Below are positions 12,176-24,300 of a stretch of DNA of 56,962 nucleotides, one piece after another. How positions within the stretch are numbered: the stretch's first letter is position 1; each line of letters starts with the position of its first letter. The notes beneath the pieces are model-generated. The model worked only from the letters and a program-made list of their open reading frames with translations, was not told where the DNA came from and ran no database searches. Made by a program: the position numbers and the translations under genes. The DNA comes from Diplocarpon mali (lineage: Eukaryota > Ascomycota > Leotiomycetes > Helotiales > Drepanopezizaceae): positions 1 through 56,962 of the forward strand of contig JAENRP010000288.1 of assembly GCA_024741835.1 (NCBI GenBank). Reading direction: 5' to 3'.

Positions 12176-14137
12176 AAAGTCGGCACTAGGTTACGAATTG
12201 CTAGCTTCTAATTAGCTTAGATAGGTCGACCGATTCCTAGTATTAGTTGCGCTTTAAGAGTAACACTTGAAATCCTAAAGCAATTCGTTTCCTAATTCCT
12301 TTATATTATCTATTATCTTAGTATTATTCTCTAATTCGTTGCGACCTTTTTCTATTAGTATAATCTTATATTATATAAGGCAGTCTTAGCTATAGTGCCC
12401 TTTTTATTTACACTTATAGCAAGTGTTATTAGGCTTTAAGGTTCGGTTGTAAAGGGCGCGTTTATTATCTTTAGGTACTAAAGGTCTAGGGGTAGTACTC
12501 AATTCCTTTTAAAGACAACTTAAGGCTCGTTTATAGCGTACGGGTCCTATTTGTCGAGAGGTAAAGGAGGAAGGCCGGTTGGAAGTTTTAGTCTAATACT
12601 CATTTCAATTAGAGCATTATAATAAGAGGCGGAGTTATCGGTTCTCCTTATTTATAAACTATTCGGCCAAGTCTTTAAGGTAGTCGAACTTCCAGTTGGA
12701 GAGTTGCTTTAGTAAAGATACTTTTACCTTATCCTAAAGCGCCTTATATTAGTTGTTAATCGACTTCCTTAGTTTAAAAGCTAGTTTGCAAAAGTTGGTT
12801 TAAAAGGCTATAAAGGGGGTATTTCCCTATTTAAGCTTTATCTAATCGTCTTTAGCTATCTATTGCTCTATTTCTTTACTAACTCTATAGGCCCTTTATA
12901 AGATTCGGAATAGCTATATAGCTGTTTTGATTTATCTAATAGATCCTTTTATAAGCCGATTTCGGATTAAGCTTTAAGCGTCCCCTATTATTAAACTAGC
13001 AGTATATACTAAAGCGACCGATTTGTTAAGGAACTCTATATAATTAACCTTTATCTTCTATTATATATTAAAGATCTAGTCCTCGACCTTTATATCTCCT
13101 TTGCTTAAAAAGGGGTTCGGATCCTTGATCTTTACTAATCGGACCCGACGATTAGGTTTAAGGGTTCGACTCTATCCTTTAAAGTTAAAGGTATTAGAGT
13201 AGGGTTCCCTTTCGATAGGCTATTTAGGCTAGGCGGTAGGAGGATCTTTATAAGGATTTTTAAAGAGAGGTTAGCTTTATAGAGTAAGGGTAGCTAGCTA
13301 GCTAGCTAAGTTTATATATTATTATTCCTCTATTAAGTTCTTTTAATATACGCTAGTCTCTTAGGTTGTTTTAAGCTCTTCTTACAACTGCGCAATTATA
13401 AGTGCGGTCGCTTCCTTTATTCTTTAAATATAATTATAAAAACTCTAAACTATTGAATCTTATTATTTAATATATTAATAGTAGTATTCTATTAAGCGTT
13501 CCTTTACTATTAGTCGATCCTTATATATAGTAGATCTCTTACCCGCCTTAGTTTAGAACCTTAGTAATATAAAGAAGTTGTCTCTCTTAGCCTTTATATT
13601 AGTATAAGAGATAGGTCGGATTAAGGCTTCTTATTTAAAGGAGGTTAATATATCTTCTATATTATATAAGGTTCGTTTTAAAAAGGGGGCTAGTTAAGGC
13701 TTGCTAGCAAAGTCGGCTAGTATAAGAGATTCGTCGTCCGTAGGGTTTTAAAGGATATCCTCTCTAATTAAAAGGTTGCTCAACTCAAGAGGTACTAGCG
13801 TTATTATCTTAAGGTTAATTCTCTTAAAGTAAAAGGTCCTTATATAACGTTCTCATCCTACTAAGGGCTATAGTCGGGAAATGCCTTAACTCATAGATTC
13901 TACAATTTCTTTTAAAGTTAGCTAAGAGCTACTGACTATTAATAGTTATTCTAGCTAAGTCCATTAGCTCTTCTTTTGATTCTTAAGTTTAAGAAGGGAC
14001 CGAATGTCGAGGCCGTTCTTTAGGTTGCTTCTATATATCGTAGGAGTCAGTTAGAAGAAGGGTCTCCAAAGGGGTACTAGTCCTTTATTAAGTATATTAT
14101 ATCGCCTTATAAGGCTAAAGGGGATATAAGCTTTAAA
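12028..14137 (-). pseudogene. Gypsy B gag
   Basis: Homologous to A gag over its full length (2112 versus 2109 bases), which supports treating both as one protein. The zinc knuckle is near 12400-12450. Fewer tryptophan codons are lost than in A in places, for example a W after P-L near 14070. The frame begins right beside the 5' LTR without a surviving ATG. Confidence 0.84.
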
Positions 14138-14140
14138 TTA

Positions 14141-14444
14141 TATGATAGTAGAAGCAAGGTATAAGTCGATAAAGTCACTAAGATCAAAGCTGCTAAATCG
14201 TATAGAATTCAAAGCTAAGGAGTATGTATAAAGTAGGAAGCCTTCCTCTTAATATGCTCTCCTTAGCCTATAACTCCTAGAAGTCGATTTCTACTAATAA
14301 GTTATATTCTATCTACTAAAGGAAAGGTATAGTAAAGGTGCAGCGTATCTATTGCATCAATCTATTTCGCCTCTATTTGTACTACTATCTGCTTAGACAG
14401 TTCTTGTACTTTTGTCGCGACTATAGTACAACCGTGCTGTAACA
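14141..14444 (-). repeat. Gypsy B 5' LTR (304 bp)
   Basis: Partner of 6335-6638. On the minus strand it begins TGTTACAGCACGG and ends ...CTACTATCATA. It is directly followed on the plus strand by the GATTT duplicate and then by gypsy A pol. Confidence 0.95.
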
Positions 14445-14446
14445 GA

Positions 14447-17400
14447 TTTAATAGACAACCTAGCGAGGCTATTCGATAGGTTATATAAATAGATATTATA
14501 ATTGATAAATATAACTTTAAAGGATAGTTCTTCCTAGCTGCTGACTTAGGCTTATATAATATAATCTTAGGTCGCAAGTAGCTAACTAAATAAGATATAA
14601 TCGTCGATTGCAAGAGGAAGAAGCTATATTAGCCTAATGTTTATCAATTAAATTAATAGGACGCCGATTAGAAAGACTAGTAATAGCTTAATAAGATTAG
14701 TATCCTTAGACCGCCGAAAGCTTTTAAAGACCCCCCGATTGAGTCTAAGGATATGCTAATATAGGACTTTAATATATGCCTAACTAACTACAAATAATAA
14801 AGAGAGGAACTTAATATTAATACCCTTTAACTAATAAGTATAAATATATCGATAATCTTAGGGCTAGCCTTTAGAGTTAGCCTCTATTAAACTAATATTA
14901 AAATCAGGTCGGTTATACTTATAGAATTAGATTATCTCTTTTAAAAAAGAAATAGGAGGACTCCTTACGTTTTAATTTAATATAAAGCTATCGTTCGCTA
15001 TTTAAACTTAAGGATAGATAGGACCTTAATTTATATAATAGAAGAGGAAGAACCTAATGCGCTTAGCGAGTATAATGCTCTAGGACCTTAAGAGGCCTAT
15101 AAGTTATGTATCAAATTACTACCCTTCCTCTACGACTTAACTATATGCTTCTTTAAAAGCGCTGCAAATACGCTACTTCTATTGTAGCCAATTAATTATA
15201 AGATCGAGTTTAAAGGACTACTATTAATAATAAAAACCGCCTACTTATATAAAATAAGCAAGCTTAAATTTAAAAAGATAAGGGAATACCTTATAGATAA
15301 TTTAAAGAAGGGATTTATATAACTATCTAATACTGCCTTCTTATCGCTTATCCTATTTATAAAGAAACCTAAAGGCGGCCTACGGTTTTATATTAACTAT
15401 TAAGAGTTGAACAGACTTATTAAAAAAGACTAGTACTCCCTCTCTCTAATTATAAAAACCCTTAACCAACTTAAGAATGCAATGCTCTTTATAAAGCTTA
15501 ATATCTATTATGCGTTTTATCGCATTTTAATAGACCTTAACTCTATAATATAGGCAGCCTTTAAAATAAGGTATAGTTCCTTTAAACTAATAGTACTCCC
15601 TTTTAAACTATATAATAGCTTAGCTACCTTTTAGTAGTATATTAATACTATCTTAATAGAATACTTAAACGACTTCTACTTTATATATATTAATAATATC
15701 TTAATTTTCTCGAAAACTAAGGAAGAGTACTAATGCTATATTAGATAGGTCTTAAATAGATTATACGAAGCTAGCCTATAGGTTAATATTAAAAAGTGCG
15801 AATTCGAAGTTACTAGTACTAAATTCCTAAGGTTTATTATTACTAACTAAGGAGTATAGGTCAACTCTATTAAGGTTAAGGTTATTAAAGAATAGACCCT
15901 CCTATTAATAAAGAAATAAGTGCAGTTATTCTTAAGATTCTATAACTTCTACTAGAGATTTATTAAAGCCTATAGTCGAATTGCACGCCCCTTTAATTAG
16001 CTAATAATAAAGGAGACTAGCCTAACGTTTATCTTAATTAAAGAATAATAAGACGCGTTTAAATAATTAAAGAAGCGGCTATTAAATGCGCCTACCTTAC
16101 TATACTTTAAAAACCACTAACTAATAAGGATTGAGACCGATTGCTTAAACCTAGCAGCAATTAAAGTACTTAGCTAAAAAGATAAGGATAATAAATAATA
16201 GTACCCTATTGCCTTCTTCTTTATAGGATTATAAAATGCAAAATCATATTATAAAATCTATAATAAAGAGATACTAGCAGTTATACTAGCTTTAAAAGAA
16301 TAGGATATAGAGTTGCAAAGTGTATTAAGCTTTTTAGTAATTACCAATTATAAGGCTTTAAAGTACTTTAGAATTAAAAAACTCTTTAATAAACGATAAA
16401 TCTAATAGATAGACGTACTATTAAGATATAATTACTAGATCACTTATCGCCTTAGAAAGGAGAATATAATAGCTGATATACTATTATAAAAAGACGAACT
16501 TATGCCTATTTAAAAAGCTGTAAGAGAAGCTGAGAGAACCCGTTAGCTTCTTAATTTAGCTAGTATTATTTAAGATCGTCTTATAATAGCTTTAGTCGAT
16601 CCTATAGCACTTAAGAATTACTCTTTTATTAATAATTTCTAAATAATAGAAGAAGTCCTTAACGCTAACCAGACCTACGAGTTGCTATAATTAGAATAAA
16701 AGAAAGCTTTTAGAAAAGAGACCCCTTAGACCCTACTAAAGGACGGACTACTCTTATATAACAGAAGGCTAGTAGTTCCTAAAGAATTAAACAATTTCTA
16801 TACCTACTTACTTTACTAAATCTATAATAGTATATTAATAGCTTACTTTAGTAGAACTAAGATTATATAGTTCCTTTAATACTACTACTAATAGCCTACG
16901 TACTGCTGCAATATAAAGAGGTATATCGCTAACTATTATAACTATTGACGTTTATATAAACCTTAAGATAAGATGCTAAGACTCCTTAAACTATTGTCTA
17001 TCCCTTTATATATATAGGATAACCTATTTATAGACTTCTATACTCTTAAATTAATTAGCAATAGCTATAATACTATATTTATTATAGTTGACCAACTCTT
17101 TAAGTAGCATATCTGCCTACTTATAATAAAGAAAGCTACTATATAGACCGCCGCCTCTTTATTTTACTAATATATCTAAAGGTTTAAAGGGAGCCCTCTT
17201 ACTATTACTAGCGACTAAGGACCTTAGTTTATCTCCGACTTTATAAATGAGTTATTAATACTAGCGTAAGTTAAGCTTTAGCTATTAACCTTTAAGTATA
17301 CTTAAATGGATAGATAGATTAAGATTATTAATTAGATAATTGATATATAACTATACCCCTTTATTAACTACTTTTAAGATAATTAGGCCGACTTACTCTT

Positions 17401-18302
17401 TATTATAAATGCTGCTAGTACTGCTTACCCAAATGAGTTAATTAGCCTTTCCCCCTTTATAATCGATTATAGCTATAAACCTCACTTGGATTTTAACTAG
17501 ACCGCCTATACTATTAAGCACTCGAGCGCTTAAGAGAAGCTAAATAGGAAAGAAGCGCAAGCATAGGCTAAAAGAATCGATAAAGCAGTCCAGTTTGCTT
17601 AAGAATCTATATTAGTAGCTTAAAAGAGATAATTTAAATAAGTAAATAAAAAGCAACGCTAACCCGACTTCGGCCTAAGAGACTTAATATATATTATAAA
17701 AAGAGCTTAGAAAACAGACCGACCTTTTAATAAACTCGACTTTCCTATTATAGGCCCTTTTAAAATTATCAGCCTAATCTACCACTCTTATAAGGTAGAC
17801 CTACTCTTATCCTATCGAATATATAATATCTTCTACGCTAATAGACTAAGGAAAGCTGCTAATAATCCCTTACTTAAGTAAATTAACCTACTAATAGAAC
17901 CTATTATTATTAATACCTATTTAGAATAGGAAGTCGACTAAATCTTAGCATTTAATATATAGTAAAAGCAACTCTATTATAAAGTTAGCTAAGTAGGATA
18001 GGATCTTAATAATTAATAGTACCCTATTAATAACTTTAAAAACGCGGCTATATTACTTAAGAAGTTCCACTCTAACTACCTTAACGCCCTTAGGCCTTTA
18101 GTAAGATTGTAGACCTAGCTAAAAGCCGCCTTTAAAGACGAACTCGACCTAGACTACCTATGAGATAATGCTCTTAAGAACAAAGGTCATTACCAAATGC
18201 ACTAGCGCTAACAGTAGATACTCTTATAACGATTTAACCCTAATAAAGACTAGGAATAAAGTGCTAGATACTAATGCACCTATTTAGAATATATAATAAA
18301 GA
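14447..18302 (+). pseudogene. Gypsy A pol (continuation after gypsy B)
   Basis: Continues the protease frame of 6182-6334 in codon phase 2 modulo 3. End of protease (L-G-R-K) is near 14575. The reverse transcriptase box reads Y-I-N-N near 15690 in place of Y-x-D-D. RNase H runs about 16080-16450. The integrase zinc region (Y/H-Y/H-C-C spacing) is near 16790-16960 and the core near 17030-17330. The chromodomain is at about 17923-18060, with its tryptophans turned to TAG. Chromodomains on integrase direct chromoviruses to heterochromatin, which fits this nest. The end is uncertain: the frame drifts on without a clear original stop after about 18300. Confidence 0.88.
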
Positions 18303-18522
18303 CCACCCTCCCTTTGAACTATTCTTATAATTTACCACTTTACTACTTGCTATTCTTTACTATTCTATTCCTTTATTCTTAGTTTTATACTAATACTTCT
18401 GCTTAGATCTATTCTCTTATAAATACTTCTCCTTTTTACTACCTTTGCTTTGCTTTTATAAATTAATTAACTCGCTCTTCTGACTTACTGCCCTATTGCT
18501 ATATACTATATTATCAAACTGA

Positions 18523-19863
18523 ACTACTTGATTAACTATTGTTATAAGCGAACTAATAAATAAACCCCTTCTCTCTAATAATAAGACTACTATGCCTACT
18601 ATTGCGCCTATTAACTCTCTTAAAATATAAGACAATTCTATAATCGGTATTAATAATATAATAGCATTTCTAATAGAAGAAGACCCTATATAAGCCGCCC
18701 TTATTTAATAAGTAATAGACGACCAACCTACTATACCTATTAAAATAAAGTAAGCAGATTTCCAATTGCTATTTGCAAGTGATATAAATAGCGACTTTAA
18801 TAACTCTAATAATAATAAAGATATCGAGCCTATTGCCTTGCTATCGCTAATACTACTCTTAGTAGATGATAAAATAAACGAACCGACTGCCTCGCCGACC
18901 TTAACCTTAACCCTCCTCCTATTTAGAAATAGCGCTACCTTTAGTAAGAAGGTCCCTCTCGACTAGCTTTGCGATAAGTTAAAGAACGAAAACGATAAAG
19001 ATAATCGACTTATACCTATTAAGATAAAGAGGGATAGTATACTAATAAAGAGAAAGGATAGTATAATAATTCGAGAGTCGCGACCTAGTAAGTTAAGGCT
19101 ATTAAAAAACAACCTTTAAAGATAGCTATACTAAAATATCACCGACTAAGGCAAGATATAGGTTAACCTAAGGCCTATTAGATTTAAAGCCTTTAAATAG
19201 CGTATTTAGAAGATAGTTATAAAAGCTGCGCAAAGCGAGGAACGCTTGCCTACTAATATTAATAAAGTGGTCGCAAAGATCGAGGCTAAAGGAGGAACTT
19301 TTATATAAAGTGGCTATATAGTCTTTATTATACTATTTAAAGTAATTAAGTTTAATCGCCTTTATAACGATCTTAACGAATAATCTCGCAAATTAAAGAC
19401 CTTATAAGCTAAAGCAAAGGAGGACGCGCTAAAGCTTAAGATATTATAAGATAAGAATAATAAGCTATAATAGTAAGTCGCCACTTATGCTATTATATAG
19501 AAAAGGAAGGCCACCCCTATTACTACTAGTACCCCTGCCAAACGATAGAAGTCAAATAAGATAGATTAGCTAAAATAGATATACGAAAACTAATAATAAT
19601 AACGCAATCTTAAGGATCTATGCGATAGAAAGCTCATTAGCGCATTCGATAACTTGGACGAACTAGTCAAGACTGCTATTAAGACTATCTATACTAAAGG
19701 GGATCCGATAAATGAAAAGATAAAGGGCTTTATCAATAGGGCTAAAAATAGGATTATATACAACTTTATCTAAGAGTAGGTCGAGATAAGGGCACCTCGC
19801 TTCTTAAGAGAGGAGGGTAATATTACAGTTGTATTAAGGAACTATCAAAGCACCTGCGACTAA
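18523..19863 (+). pseudogene. Gypsy A ORF3: extra sense ORF downstream of pol
   Basis: 447 codons ending at a TAA inside U3 of the 3' LTR. Homologous to ORF3 of gypsy B. Sub-segments: an Asp/Ser/Asn run (about 18770-18830), a Thr/Leu/Pro-rich stretch, a basic region with K-R-K, then a helical K/E/L/Q-rich region (about 19360-19480) likely to be a coiled coil. A second basic patch (A-K-R-Q-K-S) near 19540 is followed by a conserved C-terminal block rich in L, D, E and K (about 19620-19800). Start codon not recognisable. The protein looks soluble and possibly nuclear; that is inference only. Confidence 0.72.
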
Positions 19864-20078
19864 TATAGTAAATGTAACATCTTATAATCATACCTTTCCT
19901 TTAATAGGCAGAATATAAGTAGTTGGTAGAAATCGACCTTTCTAGGTCTTAGGCTAAGGAGGTATATTAAGGAAGAGGTTTGCTACTTTATACCTACTCC
20001 TTAGCTTTGAATTCTATACGATTTGGCAGCCTTGATCTTAGTGACTTTATCAACTTGTGCCTTGCTTCCGCCGTCATA
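19821..20078 (+). repeat. Gypsy A 3' LTR (258 bp, variant U3)
   Basis: The R-U5 part (from about 19909) matches the LTRs of gypsy B. The first ~90 bases (U3) do not and are about 45 bp shorter. It starts TATTACAG, ends CCGTCATA, and its last 38 bases equal the LTR stub at 4183-4220. Confidence 0.88.
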
Positions 20079-20715
20079 AGGAGTAGTAAAGAAAGGCCGC
20101 TTAATAGTAAGAGGAGGACGATAGCAGTAATAATAATAACGCATAGGCGGTTTTAGCAAGGAACCGCAAGATACTCTATTAAAAGGCGGTCTAGCGCGCT
20201 TAGATCCTTATTAACCTTCTACTAATAGCTAGCGCAAAGGCTCTAATTAGCCGCTCTTAACTTAAGCGTACTAGCCTTATAGAGCTCCGCTCTATAGCTA
20301 AGGCTATAATAAGCCAGCTAAAGGGAGTCTAGGCGATAGTTGCTATAAGTTAAACTTAAAATAGTATTAAATTAATTGCTAACTTTTTAATAAAAGCGCA
20401 GCGACTTTATTAAGTCTTAGCTAATAAGGTTAAAGTAATCTAGCCGAACTATACTAGGCCTTTTAAAGTCTATCGCCGTATTAGTAAAGCAGACTGCTAT
20501 AGTAGCAAAGTCTTTTATAAAAGAAGGGAGGCTTATAGTAGTAAGGGTAGTATTAAGCGCAGCGGCTAGTAGGGCAATACTAGCAGCGGCAAAAGGAGGT
20601 TAGGGTCGTTTTAGGTAAGAGCGTAAATAAGAGCTAAGCTCTAGCTTTAAAACGGAGTTAGAGCTCGTCTCCTTAAGCGCAAAGGAGAAGGGGTCAAAGG
20701 AATTATAAAGGAAAG
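20079..20715 (+). pseudogene. D' fragment i: part of the Cys-rich antisense ORF of a gypsy D relative
   Basis: Reverse complement relationship to 33240-33920 inside gypsy D. Gypsy A inserted in this ORF, so the cysteine-rich N-terminal half lies outside the window. What remains codes, with shifts of frame, for an Asn-run, a helical middle part and an Ala/Gly/Arg-rich tail. It is more heavily mutated than the D copy. The right edge is copia copy 2: the last five bases (GAAAG, 20711-20715) are its target duplication. The pol of D' would be read on the minus strand. Confidence 0.82.
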
Positions 20716-20910
20716 TGTTGAGATGGGTGATACAGCTATCACTCCGATGTATTGTCATATGACCCTACTGCTTAGTCAATAGGATATTGATACGTATATA
20801 GCTATAGGGAAGAAAGGGGTAACCTTCCTTCTTTAACTCTTACTAATATATCGACTATTAACCTTTAGAAGTTTCTTATACCTACTGCGCCGACTTACTT
20901 AAGTTCAATA
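20716..20910 (+). repeat. Copia 5' LTR, copy 2 (195 bp)
   Basis: Starts TGTTGAGATGGG, the least mutated of the three LTR copies, and ends AAGTTCAATA. TGTTGA and TCAA(C/T)A form the short terminal inverted repeat. Confidence 0.95.
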
Positions 20911-20928
20911 GGTTATAAGCCTTAGATA
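20911..20928 (+). promoter_or_regulatory. Primer binding site, half initiator-tRNA(Met) type
   Basis: The sequence right after the 5' LTR reads GGTTATAAGCCTTAGATAG. Allowing for RIP (G to A, C to T) this is GGTTATGAGCCCAG-like, complementary to the anticodon stem-loop of initiator tRNA-Met. Copia-type elements are known to prime from such a half tRNA rather than from the 3' CCA end. Confidence 0.7.
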
Positions 20929-21030
20929 GACCGATAATAGATTATTAACTTCCTTTAGAAAGCACTTGCGCTGCAACTATTAGTAGGAAGTTAAACGAGA
21001 CTTATAGTAAAAGGCAAGCAATCGGCGAAT

Positions 21031-21170
21031 AGGAGGTGTGATTCCTTATTTAGCTAACCTATATTATAAGAGGTGTGATTCCTTGCTCTATAACCCTTTA
21101 GTATTATAAGAGGTATAATTCCTTGCTTTACTATATTTTATAGGAGGTATAATTCCCTGCGTTATAATCC
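21031..21170 (+). repeat. Leader tandem repeats, four units
   Basis: Four copies of (A)GGAGGT(G/A)T(G/A)ATTCC(T/C)TGC start near 21031, 21069, 21109 and 21143 (period 34-40 bp). They lie in the untranslated leader between primer site and gag. The rest of the leader (20929-21309) shows nothing else I can name. Confidence 0.7.
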
Positions 21171-21309
21171 AAAAACCCTTTTTAATAAGAGGACTTCCTC
21201 CCTATTTAATACTTTTATAATACCTGCTATTTAATTATTTTAACTTTTCAATAGGAGGAGTGCCCTTAACTATTTAATTTATTTGATTTTAAATGCAATT
21301 CTATTTGAA

Positions 21310-24300
21310 ATGGCAATAGCATCCGATTCCGATCGAAACACTAAGCCTAAAGACCTCTAACTCTCTTAGAAGAACTGGCAATGATAGTTCGACGATTTAG
21401 AGCTTTACTTTAAGAGTAAAGGCATCGAAATGGCGATTTAAAAGACACTTATTAAATACGTAAGAATAGCCTTTTATACTCCCTCTACCGATTCGTCTAC
21501 TTCCACTTTAATAGCTAATATAACTGCTAAGGATTTGCTAGATATATTAAATAAGCTTAGCTTAAGAGCTTTAATAGATAATAATTAAGAATCCTAAAGG
21601 CAGATTTTAAATATAGAAAAGGAGAAGGAGTATAGGCTAGCCTTAGTTAAATGTAAGCTTAAGATTAATAGAGGTTTAAGCGATAAAGACTAAGATTTTA
21701 TTTAAATTTATAATAATGCAAAGATAAGATAGGATACTTTAAAGGTAAAATACTCTTAGATAACTGCCCTTAATACTTAGTATCTACTATAATAGATCAC
21801 TTTATTTTAATATAGAAAAGATAAAGATAGTAAGGATATAAATATAAATATAGACTCTGCTTAATCTATACTATATAAAGTAAAGAGAAGAGTAAGAGCT
21901 ATAGATCCTAAGATAGCTATAACTTTTAAGGAAACTTAGCTTTTTAGTTTCCTACTTAATGGCCTCCTTCTTAAGTTTGCTATTATAAAATAATCTCTTC
22001 TTATTTAATCTAACCTTAAGATCTATAAGAAGATCGACCTCTTTTAAACTATTGAGTAAGACCTTAAAGGATACTCTAAATTAGCAAATGCTGCATTATA
22101 GGGTAATGATAAGCCTAAGAAGAGGAAGGAGCGCAGGACGAGCCCTTAAGCTTATTAGGGATGCTACTTTTATAATAGTGCTTATAATATTACTAATTGT
22201 AAAGTTAGAAGGCAATTGATTAATATAGTTGCTAGCTTTAATATTAAGAAGTAATTAAAGCAAAAGTTAAGAAGCAAACTGCCCTTATCCTACCGAAGGC
22301 TATAACTATTAAGGAAAGGCAAAGGAAAAGGCTATTTAATTAGAACTTTAGCAAACACCTTTAATAATAATAATAGGTCATTTGAATCTGAATCCACTTC
22401 TGATAATTCAAACGATAATTATAATAAAGATGCTTACGTCTTAAAAGCCGATCTTTATAAGATCTTTAAATCCGATTGGTATAATAATACTAATTGTATA
22501 GTATATATAACTAATAAACCCTACTTATTTAAAGGCCCGCTTACTAAAATAAAAAGGCGCTCTATTAAGGTTAATAGTAGAAGGTTGTATACAGATTTAA
22601 TAGGTATAATAGAAATGAATATCGCTAGCATTTCTTTCCTTTTATAAAATGTTCTCCTTATGCCTAGCTTAGGTATTAATCTCTTATTTAGCTATAAGAT
22701 CTATATAGAATTAAATTGTATTAGAGTTTTTAATAATCAATTTATATAGTTTATAAATAACGATTATAAAGTGATCTTTAAGGTTAAAATTAAAGATAGA
22801 CTTTATATTATTTTAAAAGTGATATTATAGAAATTAACTCCTAGGCCGGACCTATAAGTGAATTCCTTTAAGGAAAGTGCACTCTTTGCCTTAATATAAT
22901 TAAGCGAGGATAAGGAGAATAAATAGACTCCTAAGCTAGGATTGCGAGTAAAATTCGCAAAAATGACTCTTAAGCTAAGACTATAGGTAGATTATAAGGT
23001 ATCTTCGAAGATGACTCTTAAGCTAGGATCATAAGTGAATTTAATAGAAATAACTCCTAGGCTAGGACTGCAAGTGGATTTTGCAAATTCGCTAACAACG
23101 ACTCTTTAGCTAGGATCGCAAGTGAAATTCGCAGAAATAACTCCTAGGCTAGGATTGCAAGTAAAATTCGCAAATTTATTAGAAACGACTCTTAAGCTAA
23201 GACCGCGAGTAGATCTTGCTATTTTTAGGAAATCGACTCTTAAGCCAGGACCGCGAGTAGATCTTGCGGTTTTACTAAAAACGACTCTTAAGCCAAGCTT
23301 ATAATTGGAAAATGGCAAAACCTCAAACTGCTATTATTAGTCCTTTCTAGCTGCCAATAATAAAGTATCAACTAATAATAGGCTACTAAAGCTATTAGAA
23401 GTTGAAAGCCTATTAAAGTATTAGCTAATATATAAAAGATTCGCGCATTTAAGGCTAAAGAAATTAAGGGGCTTATATAAGGTCTTGACCTTAAAACAGA
23501 AGATCTAAGTACTAAAGGATCGCCTAGTATGCCGAATTTGTAAGCTAATAAAACTTTAAAATCGGATGCAAACTAAGCTTAATCTATAGAAAGATTCGAT
23601 ACTAGCGCTAATATCTATTAATACTGCTAGACTATTTATAACTTTAATTAAAGGAAATAATTGGTTTTCTTAAATAGTAGATAACTCTACTTAGTAGATA
23701 TAGACCATTTGCGCTAGGACTAAATCTAAGCTTATAGAAAAGCTGGAAACTTGGAAAGTGATAGAAGAACGCTAGACCTAGTTGAAGCTAATAGCTATTA
23801 GGTCTGATAACGCATTAGAGATTAAAGTAAAGCTTAATAAATAGGTAAAATAAGGAGTTTATTATAAATCAATTATAATATATAAAGGTTTCTATTAGAA
23901 TGGCATCGCTAAGTAAAGCATCTAGCAAGCAGAGACTGATTATCGCGCTCTATTATAAGATGCTAACCTACTATTGGAATTCTAAGACCTTGCGATTAAG
24001 GTAGATATATACTTGCGAAATAGAATAGGTAGTAGACTAATAGTTAATAGCACTCGAATATCGCTATATAAGGCATATTTTAAATAGAAATTAAGCCTAG
24101 ACTATATCTGCGTCTTTAGAAGCGTTTGCTACTCCTATATTAGCCTAAAGTCCTAGCTTATAAGTATAAAGAGTAAGAAGCTAATAGACTGAGGTAGAGA
24201 GTATATATTTATTAAGTATATTAAATAGATAATAAAGCAATAGATAGTATACGCGCTAGATCTAAGGCGAGTAATTATATCCTTAGTAGTTGAGTTCGAC

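Larger units (their letters stand above)
6335..14444 (-). mobile_element. Ty3/gypsy chromovirus B, full length, minus strand
   Basis: Complete 8110-bp insertion in gypsy A, same family but opposite strand. It has two 304-bp LTRs and a 5-bp target duplication GATTT at 6330-6334 and 14445-14449. Internal order on the minus strand: gag, protease/RT/RNase H/integrase/chromodomain, ORF3. Like A it is full of transition-type stops. Confidence 0.95.
4183..20078 (+). mobile_element. Ty3/gypsy chromovirus A, interrupted by gypsy B
   Basis: The element reads 4183-6334, then resumes at 14450 and ends with its 3' LTR at 20078. Removing gypsy B (6335-14444 plus one GATTT duplicate) rejoins the reading frames; the inserted length, 8115, is a multiple of three. 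Order: LTR stub, gag, protease overlapping gag in the -1 frame, RT/RNase H, integrase, chromodomain, extra ORF3, LTR. The element sits in the antisense ORF of D', so its own target duplication starts at 20079. The left partner is outside the window, beyond copia copy 1. Confidence 0.9.

Noticed and set aside
14362..14613. 83-codon minus-strand ORF at the gypsy B/A junction
   Set aside because: It spans the LTR boundary and comes from the LTR plus antisense gypsy A pol; 11860-12057 is the matching shadow in B.
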